64,000 nt of DNA from Affinirhizobium lemnae (GTDB lineage Bacteria; Pseudomonadota; Alphaproteobacteria; Rhizobiales; Rhizobiaceae): contig NZ_JALJQZ010000005.1 of the NCBI RefSeq assembly GCF_022968395.1, positions 109,990 through 173,989 of the forward strand. Reading direction: 5' to 3'. Positions 25,703 through 34,350 of the stretch are shown here, piece after piece (the stretch's first letter is position 1; every line of letters begins with the position of its first letter). Both the position numbers and the translations under genes were made by a program. The notes beneath the pieces were generated by a model. The model was not told the DNA's origin. It ran no database searches and saw nothing but the letters and a program-made list of their open reading frames with translations.

Positions 25703-26377
25703 CTACATCCAGGCGTCGTTGGCGACCCGCCGAAGAAATGGCGTTTGCAAAACACCGCGAACACGCGATGTCCACTGGGCATCGAGTGCATTCAGCACCT
25801 CTTCCCAGCGCCGCGTCTGCAGCATGGCCGCACCAATGGCAACCGGTTCGCAACCGGTCTTTTGCAGAAGCGCAAGCCCTGCTGCGATGGAGGTTCCGCT
25901 GGACAGGACATCGTCGATCAGAGCAATACGGCGTCCTTCGATCAGCGGCACCATACGAGGATCGAGGTAAAGCCTCTTCACCTGATCAGGCGTTGTGATG
26001 GAGGAAATCGGAACGGAAAGCTCATCCCGGTACCAGAATTTGCGCGAATTCCCACAGGGCACATAACGGGCATGGCCGAGTTTGCGGGCGACTTCCGCAG
26101 CAAGCGTCAGACCGAGTGTCGGAAGCCCTACGACGACCTCGATGTCACCGTCTCTCAACTTGTCTGCCAATTGACCCGCCAGCACATCGATCACTTCGAA
26201 GGAGGCCTGGTTGATAATGAGCGATGCAAGCGCATGCACGCCGTCCGACAAGGGGCGGATCGGAAGACGTAACTGCCGCCCGTCCTTTAGTCGCGCGGGA
26301 TAGAAGTCTTGATGGGGACCGATTTCCGGAAACGCGCCAGCCGGATGAATGGTCTGCCAGAACTCGTGCGGTTTCAT
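25703..26377 (-). CDS. Phosphoribosyltransferase family protein
   Basis: A 224-residue type I phosphoribosyltransferase. The PRPP-binding motif is clear (RIALIDDVLSSGTSIAAGLALL, about residues 148-169), along with a PRTase fold pattern of alternating strands and helices. The specific base cannot be assigned: it lacks the marks of PyrE or Apt that I would need. It lies 77 bp upstream of the dipeptidase on the same strand and 33 bp downstream of a LysR gene, so it may be part of a purine/pyrimidine salvage function linked to this operon, or stand alone. Confidence 0.8.
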   Translation of the reverse strand: MKPHEFWQTIHPAGAFPEIGPHQDFYPARLKDGRQLRLPIRPLSDGVHALASLIINQASFEVIDVLAGQLADKLRDGDIEVVVGLPTLGLTLAAEVARKLGHARYVPCGNSRKFWYRDELSVPISSITTPDQVKRLYLDPRMVPLIEGRRIALIDDVLSSGTSIAAGLALLQKTGCEPVAIGAAMLQTRRWEEVLNALDAQWTSRVRGVLQTPFLRRVANDAWM

Positions 26378-26409
26378 GACGTCATTCTCTCATCTCTCGG
26401 GATATGCCT

Positions 26410-27327
26410 TCACGCGTAGAAGGGCTCGTTGCGCCAGTGTCCGACCTCTTCGATCAGCCATGCCCGAAACAGCGCCACAGGCTTCAGGTCCATTCGGGTA
26501 ACCGGTGCGACGAGATAATAGGAGCTTGGGCTTCGGACCTGCTGAGGGAAGGCTTCTACCAGTGTTCCTGCCTGCAGTTCCGCCTCTATGAGAAAGAGCG
26601 GCATCAACGCCACGCCTAGTCCTGCGCTGCAGGCTTGCGCCACACTGGCAAACTGTTCGAACCGCATGCCCGGCGCGGGAACGCCCTGCACGCCGACAGC
26701 CTCGAAGAAATGTGTCCAGGCGCCAGGCCGCGAAGCCATGTGCAGCAGCGGCAGACCCGCAAGATCTTCCGGCTTCGAAACCGGGTTTTGCCGAAGGAAG
26801 TCGGGGCTGCAAACGGGCGCAACCATCTCGTCCATCAGGAAGGTGCATTCTGCTCCGGGCCAGTTCGGCTGACCGATATGGATTGCCACGTCCAGACCAT
26901 CCTGCTCGAAATCGAAGATACCGATGCGGGTGGCAAAATTCAGCGTGATTTCCGGATGGGCGCTGACAAAGCGCGGTATTCGCGGCAAGAGCCACCGCGT
27001 TCCGAAGGTCGGCAGCATGGCAAGGTTCAACGTGTCGCCATGCCGTTTCGTCATGGCCTGAAGCGAGGCAGTGCGGATCTGCGCAAGCGCGGCGCCAATG
27101 GCCTTGGCATAGGCGCGGCCTGCTTCCGTCAACTGCACACCACGGCTGCTGCGCTCGAACAACAGAATGCCAAGCTGGTCTTCGAGACCTGAAATCTGCC
27201 TGCTGATGGCGCCTTGCGTCAAGGAAAGCTCGTCTGCGGCGGAAGAAAAGCTCCCGAGCCGCGCAACGGATTCGAATGCGGCCAGTGCACTGGTGGACGG
27301 AAGAAGCCTGCGACTGAGATTGGTCAT
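26410..27327 (-). CDS. LysR family regulator (GcvA-like), likely controlling gcdH
   Basis: A 305-residue LysR regulator with the GcvA-like N-terminus (MTNLSRRLLPSTSALAAFESVARLGSFSSAADELSLTQGAISRQI) and a full inducer domain. It is divergent from the glutaryl-CoA dehydrogenase gene with a 99-bp shared region, the usual layout for a regulator and its target. That region has a GTAAA-N6-TTTAC inverted repeat near 27356-27373. Inducer unknown, possibly glutarate or glutaryl-CoA. Confidence 0.92.
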   Translation of the reverse strand: MTNLSRRLLPSTSALAAFESVARLGSFSSAADELSLTQGAISRQISGLEDQLGILLFERSSRGVQLTEAGRAYAKAIGAALAQIRTASLQAMTKRHGDTLNLAMLPTFGTRWLLPRIPRFVSAHPEITLNFATRIGIFDFEQDGLDVAIHIGQPNWPGAECTFLMDEMVAPVCSPDFLRQNPVSKPEDLAGLPLLHMASRPGAWTHFFEAVGVQGVPAPGMRFEQFASVAQACSAGLGVALMPLFLIEAELQAGTLVEAFPQQVRSPSSYYLVAPVTRMDLKPVALFRAWLIEEVGHWRNEPFYA

Positions 27328-27426
27328 GGCCTATTCCTATAGCTCATATCAACGTGAGTAAACGGCGCTTTACGCCGATCCCGCGCCTGCTCATTATGCA
27401 CCCACATTTTTCTGGAGGTTTTGACG

Positions 27427-28614
27427 ATGAGCGACCGCACCGCATTCAATTGGGCTGATCCCTTCCTGCTGGACGACCAGTTGACGGAAGATGAGCGAAT
27501 GATCCGCGATGCGGCTGCAGCCTTCGGCAAGGCCGAACTGCTGCCACGCATTCAGGAAGCCTACCTCTCCGAAACAACCGAGCCGGAACTCTTCCGCCTG
27601 ATGGGACAGACAGGCCTTCTGGGTGTGACCCTGCCGGAAGAATACGGCGCCGCCAACGCATCTTATGTTGCCTATGGTCTGGTTGCCCGCGAAGTCGAGC
27701 GCATCGATAGCGGCTACCGTTCCATGATGAGTGTGCAGTCTTCGCTGGTGATCTACCCGATCTACGCCTATGGTTCGGATGAGCAGAAGAAGAAGTATCT
27801 GCCCAGTCTCGTTTCCGGCGAACTGATCGGCTGTTTCGGCCTGACCGAGCCGGATGCCGGTTCCGATCCGGGCGGCATGAAGACCCGCGCGGAAAAGATC
27901 AAAGGCGGATACCGTCTGCGCGGCTCCAAGATGTGGATTTCCAACGCACCGATCGCCGATGTTTTCGTCGTCTGGGCCAAGTCTGAAGCGCACAACAACG
28001 AGATCCGCGGCTTCGTGCTTGAAAAGGGCATGAAGGGTCTTTCCGCGCCAAAGATCGGCGGCAAGCTTTCGCTGCGTGCATCGATCACCGGCGAGATCGT
28101 AATGGATGGCGTCGAGGTCTCGGAAGACGCGCTCTTGCCAAACGTATCCGGCCTCAAGGGTCCGTTCGGCTGCCTTAACCGTGCACGCTATGGCATTTCC
28201 TGGGGCGTTCTGGGGGCTGCCGAAGACTGCTGGCTGCGCGCACGTCAGTATGGTCTGGATCGCAAACAGTTTGGCAAGCCGCTGGCTGGCACGCAGCTTT
28301 ACCAGAAGAAGCTTGCCGACATGCAGACCGAGATCTCGCTTGGGCTTCAGGCCAGCTTGCGCGTTGGCCGCCTGATGGACGAGCACAAGATGGCGCCGGA
28401 AATGATTTCAATCGTCAAGCGCAACAACTGCGGCAAGGCTCTGGATATCGCACGCCAGGCGCGCGACATGCACGGCGGCAACGGCATCCAGATCGAATAT
28501 CATGTCATGCGCCACGAGCAGAACCTGGAAACAGTCAACACCTATGAAGGCACGCACGACGTGCACGCCCTGATCCTGGGCCGTGCCCAGACAGGCATTC
28601 AGGCGTTCTTCTGA
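27427..28614 (+). CDS. gcdH: Glutaryl-CoA dehydrogenase
   Basis: A 395-residue FAD acyl-CoA dehydrogenase, which oxidises and decarboxylates glutaryl-CoA to crotonyl-CoA in lysine, tryptophan and glutarate breakdown. It matches GcdH in the N-terminal [22 protein letters not shown], the FAD-binding [20 protein letters not shown], and the C-terminal catalytic Glu in [18 protein letters not shown]. The ATG at 27427 has the ribosome site TGGAGG; the frame opens at a TTG six bases earlier. A terminator follows, and gabD lies 207 bp downstream on the same strand. Confidence 0.95.
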   Translation: MSDRTAFNWADPFLLDDQLTEDERMIRDAAAAFGKAELLPRIQEAYLSETTEPELFRLMGQTGLLGVTLPEEYGAANASYVAYGLVAREVERIDSGYRSMMSVQSSLVIYPIYAYGSDEQKKKYLPSLVSGELIGCFGLTEPDAGSDPGGMKTRAEKIKGGYRLRGSKMWISNAPIADVFVVWAKSEAHNNEIRGFVLEKGMKGLSAPKIGGKLSLRASITGEIVMDGVEVSEDALLPNVSGLKGPFGCLNRARYGISWGVLGAAEDCWLRARQYGLDRKQFGKPLAGTQLYQKKLADMQTEISLGLQASLRVGRLMDEHKMAPEMISIVKRNNCGKALDIARQARDMHGGNGIQIEYHVMRHEQNLETVNTYEGTHDVHALILGRAQTGIQAFF

Positions 28615-28640
28615 TCACCTGATTGAAATGGCGGGGGCCA

Positions 28641-28680
28641 GGGGCGGCAGACAGGGAGACCTGTCGCCGCCCTTTTTATT
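28641..28680 (+). terminator. Rho-independent terminator of gcdH
   Basis: GGGCGGC and ACAGG pair with CCTGT and GCCGCCC with one bulge, followed by TTTTTATT. It ends the gcdH transcript; 28681-28821 then holds the gabD leader with no other gene seen. Confidence 0.82.
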
Positions 28681-28821
28681 AGTATTACTTTTGCCAAGGG
28701 GCGTTGATTGTGGCGTCCAATTGTCCTACGTGAAGGTCCGAAACCCTCCAGGGCTTGGGTGCCGCCCCTTTGGCGCCTGTCGCTTATTTCAGCGATTTTC
28801 TGAACTCAAAACGAGGTCACC

Positions 28822-30258
28822 ATGCATAGCTATCCAGATGTAAAGCTCTTCATTGCAGGCGAATGGCGCGACGCCGTCGGCGGCAAGACGATTCCGGTCG
28901 AAGATCCGGCAACGCAGGAAATCATCGGGAAAATCGCGCACGCGGAAAAGGCTGACCTCGATCTGGCGCTGGACGCTGCGGACAAGGGCTTCAAGGTCTG
29001 GCGCGAAACGTCAGCCTTCGAGCGCTCGAAGATCATGCGCAAGGCAGCCGACATTGTGCGCCAGCGGATCGATTACATCGCCTGGCTGATGACGCGCGAA
29101 CAGGGCAAGCCGATTGCTCAGTCCAAGGCGGAAATCAACAACGCCGCCGATACCATCGACTGGTTCGCCGAAGAGGCACGCCGCACCTATGGCCAGATCA
29201 TCCCGGCCCGTTTCGGTGGCGTTTCCAACATGGCGATCAAGTTCCCGGTTGGCCCGGTTGCCGCCTTCACGCCGTGGAACTTCCCGATCAACCAGATCGT
29301 GCGCAAGCTCTCTGCTGCCGTGTCCGTCGGCTGCTCGATCATCGTCAAGGCACCGGAAGAAACCCCGGCTTCGCCAGCCGAACTCATCCGCGCCTTTGCG
29401 GATGCCGGCATTCCAGCCGGTGTTGTCGGTCTGGTCTATGGTGTCCCGGCTGAAATTTCCGAATACCTCATCCCGCATCCGGTCATTCGCAAGATCTCGT
29501 TCACGGGTTCCACGCCGGTTGGCAAGCATCTGGCGGCCCTTGCCGGAAAGCACATGAAGCGCGCGACCATGGAACTCGGCGGTCATGCCCCGGTCGTCGT
29601 CTTCAACGATGCTGATCTGGAAAAAGCCATCGAAGTCTCCGCAGCCGCAAAGTTCCGCAATGCCGGTCAGGTCTGCGTTGCACCGACCCGCTTCCTCATT
29701 CAGGATGGCGTTGCCGACCAGTTCATCGACGGCATTGTGAAGTATGCGGAAAACCTGAAGGTCGGCAATGGCCTCGAGGCTGACGTGACCATGGGGCCGC
29801 TTGCCAACGAGCGCCGCATCCCGGCCATGGAAGGCATGATTCAGGATGCCGTTTCCAAGGGCGCCGTTCTGAAGACGGGCGGCAAGCGCATTGGCAACAA
29901 GGGCCACTTCTTCGAGCCGACGGTTCTGACCGATGTGCCGACCTCCACCCTGATGATGAACGAAGAGCCCTTCGGCCCGATCGCCATCGTCAACCGGTTC
30001 TCCACGCTGGATGAGGCTCTGGAAGAATCCAACCGCCTGCCCTTCGGCCTTGCTTCTTATGCCTTCACCGGTTCGGTCAAGACCGCACACGCGCTCGGCC
30101 AGCGTCTGGAAGCCGGCATGTTGACCATCAACCACAACGGTCTTGCGATTCCGGAAGTGCCGTTCGGTGGCATCAAGGATTCCGGCTACGGCACGGAAGG
30201 TGGTTCGGAAGCCGTCGAAGCCTATCTGGAAACCCGCTTCGTCAGCCAGATGAACTGA
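28822..30258 (+). CDS. gabD: NAD(P)-dependent succinate/glutarate semialdehyde dehydrogenase
   Basis: A 478-residue aldehyde dehydrogenase. The catalytic Cys is in [13 protein letters not shown] (near residue 287) and the general-base Glu in [12 protein letters not shown] (near residue 253); the [11 protein letters not shown] and [11 protein letters not shown] coenzyme motifs are intact. It belongs to the GabD/DavD group, which oxidises succinate semialdehyde or glutarate semialdehyde. Next to gcdH, glutarate semialdehyde (5-aminovalerate/lysine route) is the likely substrate, but GABA use cannot be excluded. It has its own terminator. Confidence 0.92.
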   Translation: MHSYPDVKLFIAGEWRDAVGGKTIPVEDPATQEIIGKIAHAEKADLDLALDAADKGFKVWRETSAFERSKIMRKAADIVRQRIDYIAWLMTREQGKPIAQSKAEINNAADTIDWFAEEARRTYGQIIPARFGGVSNMAIKFPVGPVAAFTPWNFPINQIVRKLSAAVSVGCSIIVKAPEETPASPAELIRAFADAGIPAGVVGLVYGVPAEISEYLIPHPVIRKISFTGSTPVGKHLAALAGKHMKRATMELGGHAPVVVFNDADLEKAIEVSAAAKFRNAGQVCVAPTRFLIQDGVADQFIDGIVKYAENLKVGNGLEADVTMGPLANERRIPAMEGMIQDAVSKGAVLKTGGKRIGNKGHFFEPTVLTDVPTSTLMMNEEPFGPIAIVNRFSTLDEALEESNRLPFGLASYAFTGSVKTAHALGQRLEAGMLTINHNGLAIPEVPFGGIKDSGYGTEGGSEAVEAYLETRFVSQMN

Positions 30259-30279
30259 GCGTTTCAGCAGCCGTGATTC

Positions 30280-30309
30280 AAAAAGGCGTCGGGCAACCGG
30301 CGCCTTTTT
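30280..30309 (+). terminator. Rho-independent terminator of gabD
   Basis: A 13-bp stem with a GCAA tetraloop, flanked by AAAAAGGCG and CGCCTTTTT. It is between gabD and the convergent sulfate operon and can work in both directions. Confidence 0.9.
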
Positions 30310-30341
30310 GTTTGGTTTGCAGGTTCCGAGAAAAGCCCTCC

Positions 30342-31367
30342 TTACCCCAGTGCGAATACCTTGGCACGCCGCAACGTCACGAAACCCTGCTCGCCTGCGA
30401 AAATGTCCCGCTCCGCGTCCACGTCGAACTCAAGCGGTTCCCCCGTCGATGCTGTCGCAATCACACGGCGCTCGCCGGGACGGTCCAGCACCCGGGCAAC
30501 GCTTGCAGGCACACCCGGCCCCGCAGCAGACCAATCGAGATCGCGGGGACGTGCATAGATTTCCGCCGGGCCATCCGCCACGCCCTCGGCAGCAGCCACG
30601 GCAACGCCAGCAACATGTGCTTGCCTGTCACGCACCTCGCCAGTCAGCCGGTTGGCATCCCCTAGGAATTTCAGCACGAAGGCATTCTTAGGATCACGGC
30701 ACACCTCCTGCGGCGTGCCTTGCTGAACGATCTTGCCGTCCTTCAGAATGACGACGCGATCGGCAAGATCCAGCGCCTCTTCCTGGTCGTGCGTCACGAA
30801 GATCGTGGTGATGCCCAGTTCATCATGGATCTCCCGCAGCCAGCGGCGAAGGTCATGGCGCACATTGGCATCCAGCGCACCGAAGGGCTCATCCAGCAGC
30901 AGGACCTTGGGATCGACGGACAGGGCACGTGCGAGTGCCACGCGCTGTCGCTGACCGCCAGAAATCTGCGCCGGAAAGCGATCTCCGAGGCCTTCAAGGC
31001 GAACCAGCTTCAGAAGCTGGTTCACGCGCGCTACGATTTCCGCCTTGCTGCGCTTCACCTTGGAAACGCTCATGCCGAAGCCGATATTTTCCCCCACCGT
31101 CATATGCGGAAAGAGCGCGTAATGCTGGAAGACGAAACCGACGCCGCGATCGCGCACCGGAATGTCGGTAGCATCCTGATCGCCGAAGTAAATGTGCCCG
31201 CCATCGGCATATTCCAGCCCCGCCACCATGCGCAGGATCGTCGTCTTGCCAGAACCGGATGGACCGAGCAAAGCGATCAATTCGCCGCTCTGCACTGTCA
31301 GCGACACGCCATGCACGGCGCGGAAGGTGTCGAAGGTCTTGACGACGTTATCGAGACGAATTTCCAT
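30342..31367 (-). CDS. cysA: Sulfate/thiosulfate ABC transporter ATPase
   Basis: A 341-residue ATPase starting MEIRLDNVVKTF; the frame upstream to 31652 overlaps cysW and is a shadow. Walker A is GPSGSGKTT, the signature ISGGQRQRVALARAL, Walker B VLLLDEPFGALD, then FVTHDQEEALDLADRV. The C-terminal 100 residues form a TOBE-like regulatory domain (FLGDANRLTGEVRDRQ onward). It energises the CysTW permease; last gene of the sulfate operon. Confidence 0.95.
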   Translation of the reverse strand: MEIRLDNVVKTFDTFRAVHGVSLTVQSGELIALLGPSGSGKTTILRMVAGLEYADGGHIYFGDQDATDIPVRDRGVGFVFQHYALFPHMTVGENIGFGMSVSKVKRSKAEIVARVNQLLKLVRLEGLGDRFPAQISGGQRQRVALARALSVDPKVLLLDEPFGALDANVRHDLRRWLREIHDELGITTIFVTHDQEEALDLADRVVILKDGKIVQQGTPQEVCRDPKNAFVLKFLGDANRLTGEVRDRQAHVAGVAVAAAEGVADGPAEIYARPRDLDWSAAGPGVPASVARVLDRPGERRVIATASTGEPLEFDVDAERDIFAGEQGFVTLRRAKVFALG

Positions 31368-31372
31368 GGCAA

Positions 31373-32254
31373 TCAATGTCCTGTCGAAGCGGCATCGGTA
31401 GCTTGGGTCTTGCGGCGTCCGGCACCGCGACGCTCCAGCGCGACCTTGGCAATGATGGTGAAGACGGCGAGAAGCGCCAGAATGGAGGCCGAGGCAAAGG
31501 CACCCGCCGCCTGATAATCGTGGTAGAGCAATTCGATATGCAGCGGTAGCGTATTGGTCTGGCCGCGAATGTTTCCGGACACGATGGAAACCGCGCCGAA
31601 CTCGCCCATCACGCGCGCATTGCAGAGAACCACGCCATAAAGCAGCGCCCATTTGACGTTGGGAAGCGTGACCGAGAAGAATGTCCGCCAGCCCGAAGCG
31701 CCGAGCGATGTCGCGGCCTCTTCCAGATCACGCCCCTGCGCCTGCATGAGCGGGATCAGTTCGCGGGCAACGAAGGGAGCCGTCACGAACATCGACGCCA
31801 GCACGATGCCGGGAAGCGCGAACAGGATCTTGATGTCATGCGCATCGAGCCAGGGACCAAAAAGACCCTGCAGACCATAGACGAAGAGATAGGCGACACC
31901 GGCAACGATGGGCGAAACAGAGAACGGAATTTCGATCACGACGAGCAGCAGCCGCTTGCCGCGAAAATCGAATTTGGTGATGGCCCAGGCCGCTGCCACG
32001 CCGAAGGCAGTGTTGATCGGCACCGCGATGAGGGCGGTCACCACCGTCATCATGATGGCATGGCGAGTATCCGGATGGCTCAGCGTTGCTGTATAGACCT
32101 TGAAGCCCTGTTTGAAAGCCTCATGGCCGATGACGAGCAAAGGCGCCAGAATGAGCAGCGCCCCAAGGATAAGGACGATACCAATCAGCACGCGGCGAAA
32201 AACCGGTCCATCTCCAACGCGTGGCGGTTTCTTGTGAGAAGCAACAGCGTTCAT
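31373..32254 (-). CDS. cysW: Sulfate ABC transporter permease CysW
   Basis: A 293-residue inner-membrane permease with about six membrane segments. It matches CysW by the FEVYTATLSHPDTRHAIMMTV-like region, SVSPIVAGVAYLFVYG, the EAA loop (DLEEAATSLGASGWRTFFSVTLPNVKWALLYG) and GEFGAVSIVSGNIRGQTNTLPLHIE, which is a strong CysW mark. It lies between cysT (2-bp gap) and cysA (5-bp gap), all in one operon. Confidence 0.95.
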   Translation of the reverse strand: MNAVASHKKPPRVGDGPVFRRVLIGIVLILGALLILAPLLVIGHEAFKQGFKVYTATLSHPDTRHAIMMTVVTALIAVPINTAFGVAAAWAITKFDFRGKRLLLVVIEIPFSVSPIVAGVAYLFVYGLQGLFGPWLDAHDIKILFALPGIVLASMFVTAPFVARELIPLMQAQGRDLEEAATSLGASGWRTFFSVTLPNVKWALLYGVVLCNARVMGEFGAVSIVSGNIRGQTNTLPLHIELLYHDYQAAGAFASASILALLAVFTIIAKVALERRGAGRRKTQATDAASTGH

Positions 32255-32256
32255 CT

Positions 32257-33078
32257 CTATCCCTTCACCGTGTAGCGCAGGGCGCGTGACTGGAGCCAGT
32301 TTGTCACCGCCAGCATGGCGAAAGCTGTCAGGAGCAGGACCGACGCAATGGCCGCAGCCGCTTGATAATCATATTCTTCCAGCCGGATGAAGATCAGCAG
32401 CGCGGTGATCTCCGTCGACATCGGCTGATTTCCGGCAATGAAGATGATGGCGCCGAACTCTCCCAGCGAGCGGGCAAAGGAAAGCGAAAGCCCCGCCAGC
32501 AGCGCCGGTGTCAGGAGCGGCAGAATGACCTTGCGGAAAATCGTCCAGTCCGAGCCGCCGAGAGATTGGGCTGCCTCTTCCAGCGCCGGATCAAGATCTT
32601 CCAGCACCGGCTGAACCGTTCGTACGATGAACGGCAGGCTGGTAAAACACATGGCGATCATGATGCCGATGGGCGTATAAGCCACCTTGATCCCCGCTTC
32701 GGACAAGACGGAACCGAACCAGCCATTGCTGGAGAAAAGCGCCGTCAGCGAAATGCCCGCAACTGCCGTGGGCAGGGCGAATGGCAGATCCACCATGGCA
32801 TCGATGATGCGCCGACCGGGAAACCGGTAGCGGGTCAGAACCCAGGCAAGTGCCAGTCCGAAAACGAGGTTGAACAGCGTCGCAATCAGCGCAGAGAATG
32901 CAGTCACGCGGTAGCTCGCCACTGCGCGCGGTGACGAGACAATGGACCAGTACTCGGCTGGTCCAAGGCTTGCAGCCTTGAACACCAGCGCCGAAAGCGG
33001 CAGGACCACGATCAGGCCGACATAAAAGAGGGTTATGCCCAGGGACAGATGCAGGCCGGGCAGGACATTGCGTTTCAC
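32257..33078 (-). CDS. cysT: Sulfate ABC transporter permease CysT (CysU)
   Basis: A permease of about 273 residues. GTG 33078 was chosen as start because GGGA lies 8 nt before it and the protein then opens VKRNVLPGLHLSLGITLFYVGLIV as CysT proteins do; a TTG at 33105 would add nine residues. Family marks are FALPTAVAGISLTALF, the EAA loop (DPALEEAAQSLGGSDWTIFRKVILPLLTPALLAG) and GEFGAIIFIAGNQP. It forms the channel with CysW. Confidence 0.92.
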   Translation of the reverse strand: MKRNVLPGLHLSLGITLFYVGLIVVLPLSALVFKAASLGPAEYWSIVSSPRAVASYRVTAFSALIATLFNLVFGLALAWVLTRYRFPGRRIIDAMVDLPFALPTAVAGISLTALFSSNGWFGSVLSEAGIKVAYTPIGIMIAMCFTSLPFIVRTVQPVLEDLDPALEEAAQSLGGSDWTIFRKVILPLLTPALLAGLSLSFARSLGEFGAIIFIAGNQPMSTEITALLIFIRLEEYDYQAAAAIASVLLLTAFAMLAVTNWLQSRALRYTVKG

Positions 33079-33154
33079 AAGATAGATCCCGTAATAAACG
33101 GACAAACCCGGCAGTTAAACAACCACCGGGCCTATCCTTCCTTGGGAGGAGAAT

Positions 33155-34141
33155 TCAGCGACTGCGGTATAGCTTGTCCAGCGTTGCACCGGAAGCGAAG
33201 TGTTCCTTCTGGATCTTGTCCCAGCCGCCAAACACATCGTCGACCTTCACCAAACGGATCTGCGGAAACTCGTTCTTGAACTCGGCGGCAACCTTTTCAT
33301 TCAGCACGCGGTGGCCAAACTCAGCGGCGATCCGCTGGCCCTGTTCGCTGTAGAGAAAGTCCAGATACTTCTTCGACAGCTCTTCCGAGCCACGCTTCTT
33401 GGCAACCTTGTCCACGACGGCGACCGGGAATTCCGCCAGGAGCGAAACCGACGGAATGACGCTCTCCACCTTGTCCTTGCCATACTGCTTGGCAATGCCG
33501 CGCGTTTCCGCCTCGAAGGTGATCAGCACATCGCCGGTTTCACGCTCGACGAAGGTGGTGGTGGCTGCACGGCCTCCGGTATCGAAGACAGGAACATTGT
33601 CGAAGATCTTTTTGACGAAAGCCTCGACCTTTTCCTCGTCACCCTTGAACACTTCACGTGCATAGGCAACGGCTGCAAGATAGGTATAGCGCGCATTGCC
33701 GGAGGTCTTGGGGTTCGGGAAGACCACCTTCACGTCATCGCGTGCGAGATCGTTCCAATCCTTGATGTTCTTGGGGTTCCCGGCACGCACGAGGAAGGAA
33801 GGGAAGGAATAGAACGGCGAGGCACTGTTCGGAAACGCCTTCTGCCAGTCCTTTGAAACGAAGCCCTGCTTCACGAGAAAGTCGATGTCGGTCACCTGGT
33901 TGAAGGTGACGACGTCAGCTTCCAGACCTTCCACGATGGCGCGCGCCTGCTTGGAGGTGCCCGCATGGGACTGATCGATGTTGACGCCCGGGTTCTGCTT
34001 GATGAAGGCTTCGTTCTCGGCTGCGAACAACTCACGCGCCACGTCGTAGGAAGCGTTCAACAACTTGGTCGGCTGCTGGGCAAAGACTGGACCAGCGACA
34101 AGAGCGGCCAAGGCTGTGCCGAGAATGAGAAGGCGTTTCAT
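33155..34141 (-). CDS. Sulfate-binding periplasmic protein
   Basis: A 328-residue periplasmic receptor of the Sbp/CysP family. ATG 34141 follows GGAG at a good distance. A Sec signal ending in VFA precedes QQPTKLLNASYDVARELFAAENEAF; the ASYD and SHAGTSKQAR segments are the anion-binding loops of this family, and NVPVFDTGGRAATTTFVERETGDVLI is the later signature. First gene of the sulfate operon. Sbp and CysP differ in preference for sulfate or thiosulfate, which I cannot separate here. Confidence 0.93.
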   Translation of the reverse strand: MKRLLILGTALAALVAGPVFAQQPTKLLNASYDVARELFAAENEAFIKQNPGVNIDQSHAGTSKQARAIVEGLEADVVTFNQVTDIDFLVKQGFVSKDWQKAFPNSASPFYSFPSFLVRAGNPKNIKDWNDLARDDVKVVFPNPKTSGNARYTYLAAVAYAREVFKGDEEKVEAFVKKIFDNVPVFDTGGRAATTTFVERETGDVLITFEAETRGIAKQYGKDKVESVIPSVSLLAEFPVAVVDKVAKKRGSEELSKKYLDFLYSEQGQRIAAEFGHRVLNEKVAAEFKNEFPQIRLVKVDDVFGGWDKIQKEHFASGATLDKLYRSR

Positions 34142-34350
34142 CAAAGTCTCCGATGCGATCGATTGTTACCACTAACCTATCGATGCACCTCGCAACCTGC
34201 GAGGAACGGTAAACCCTCAACGCCTTTGCGATTGACAAATTTTGGCCAGATTCAAGGCACCCTGCGTGCTTTATTCCGCCCTTGGGCGATGCCTCCGTTC
34301 GAAGGCAGGGGGCGGGAAGCGGCAGGGGTGCGCCGCTTCCCGCAAGTCGC
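34142..34350. other. Intergenic region between the sulfate operon promoter and the RND gene
   Basis: This 209-bp stretch holds the sulfate operon leader and the RND operon terminator. A CCTCGCA-ACC-TGCGAGG hairpin lies at 34188-34204 in the sulfate leader. No gene or EcfG-type promoter was seen. Confidence 0.5.
34312..34343 (-). terminator. Hairpin terminator candidate of the RND efflux operon
   Basis: GCGGGAAGCGGC pairs perfectly with GCCGCTTCCCGC over an 8-nt loop, 8 bp after the RND stop. It lacks a U-tract, so it may depend on Rho or only block 3' decay. Confidence 0.55.
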
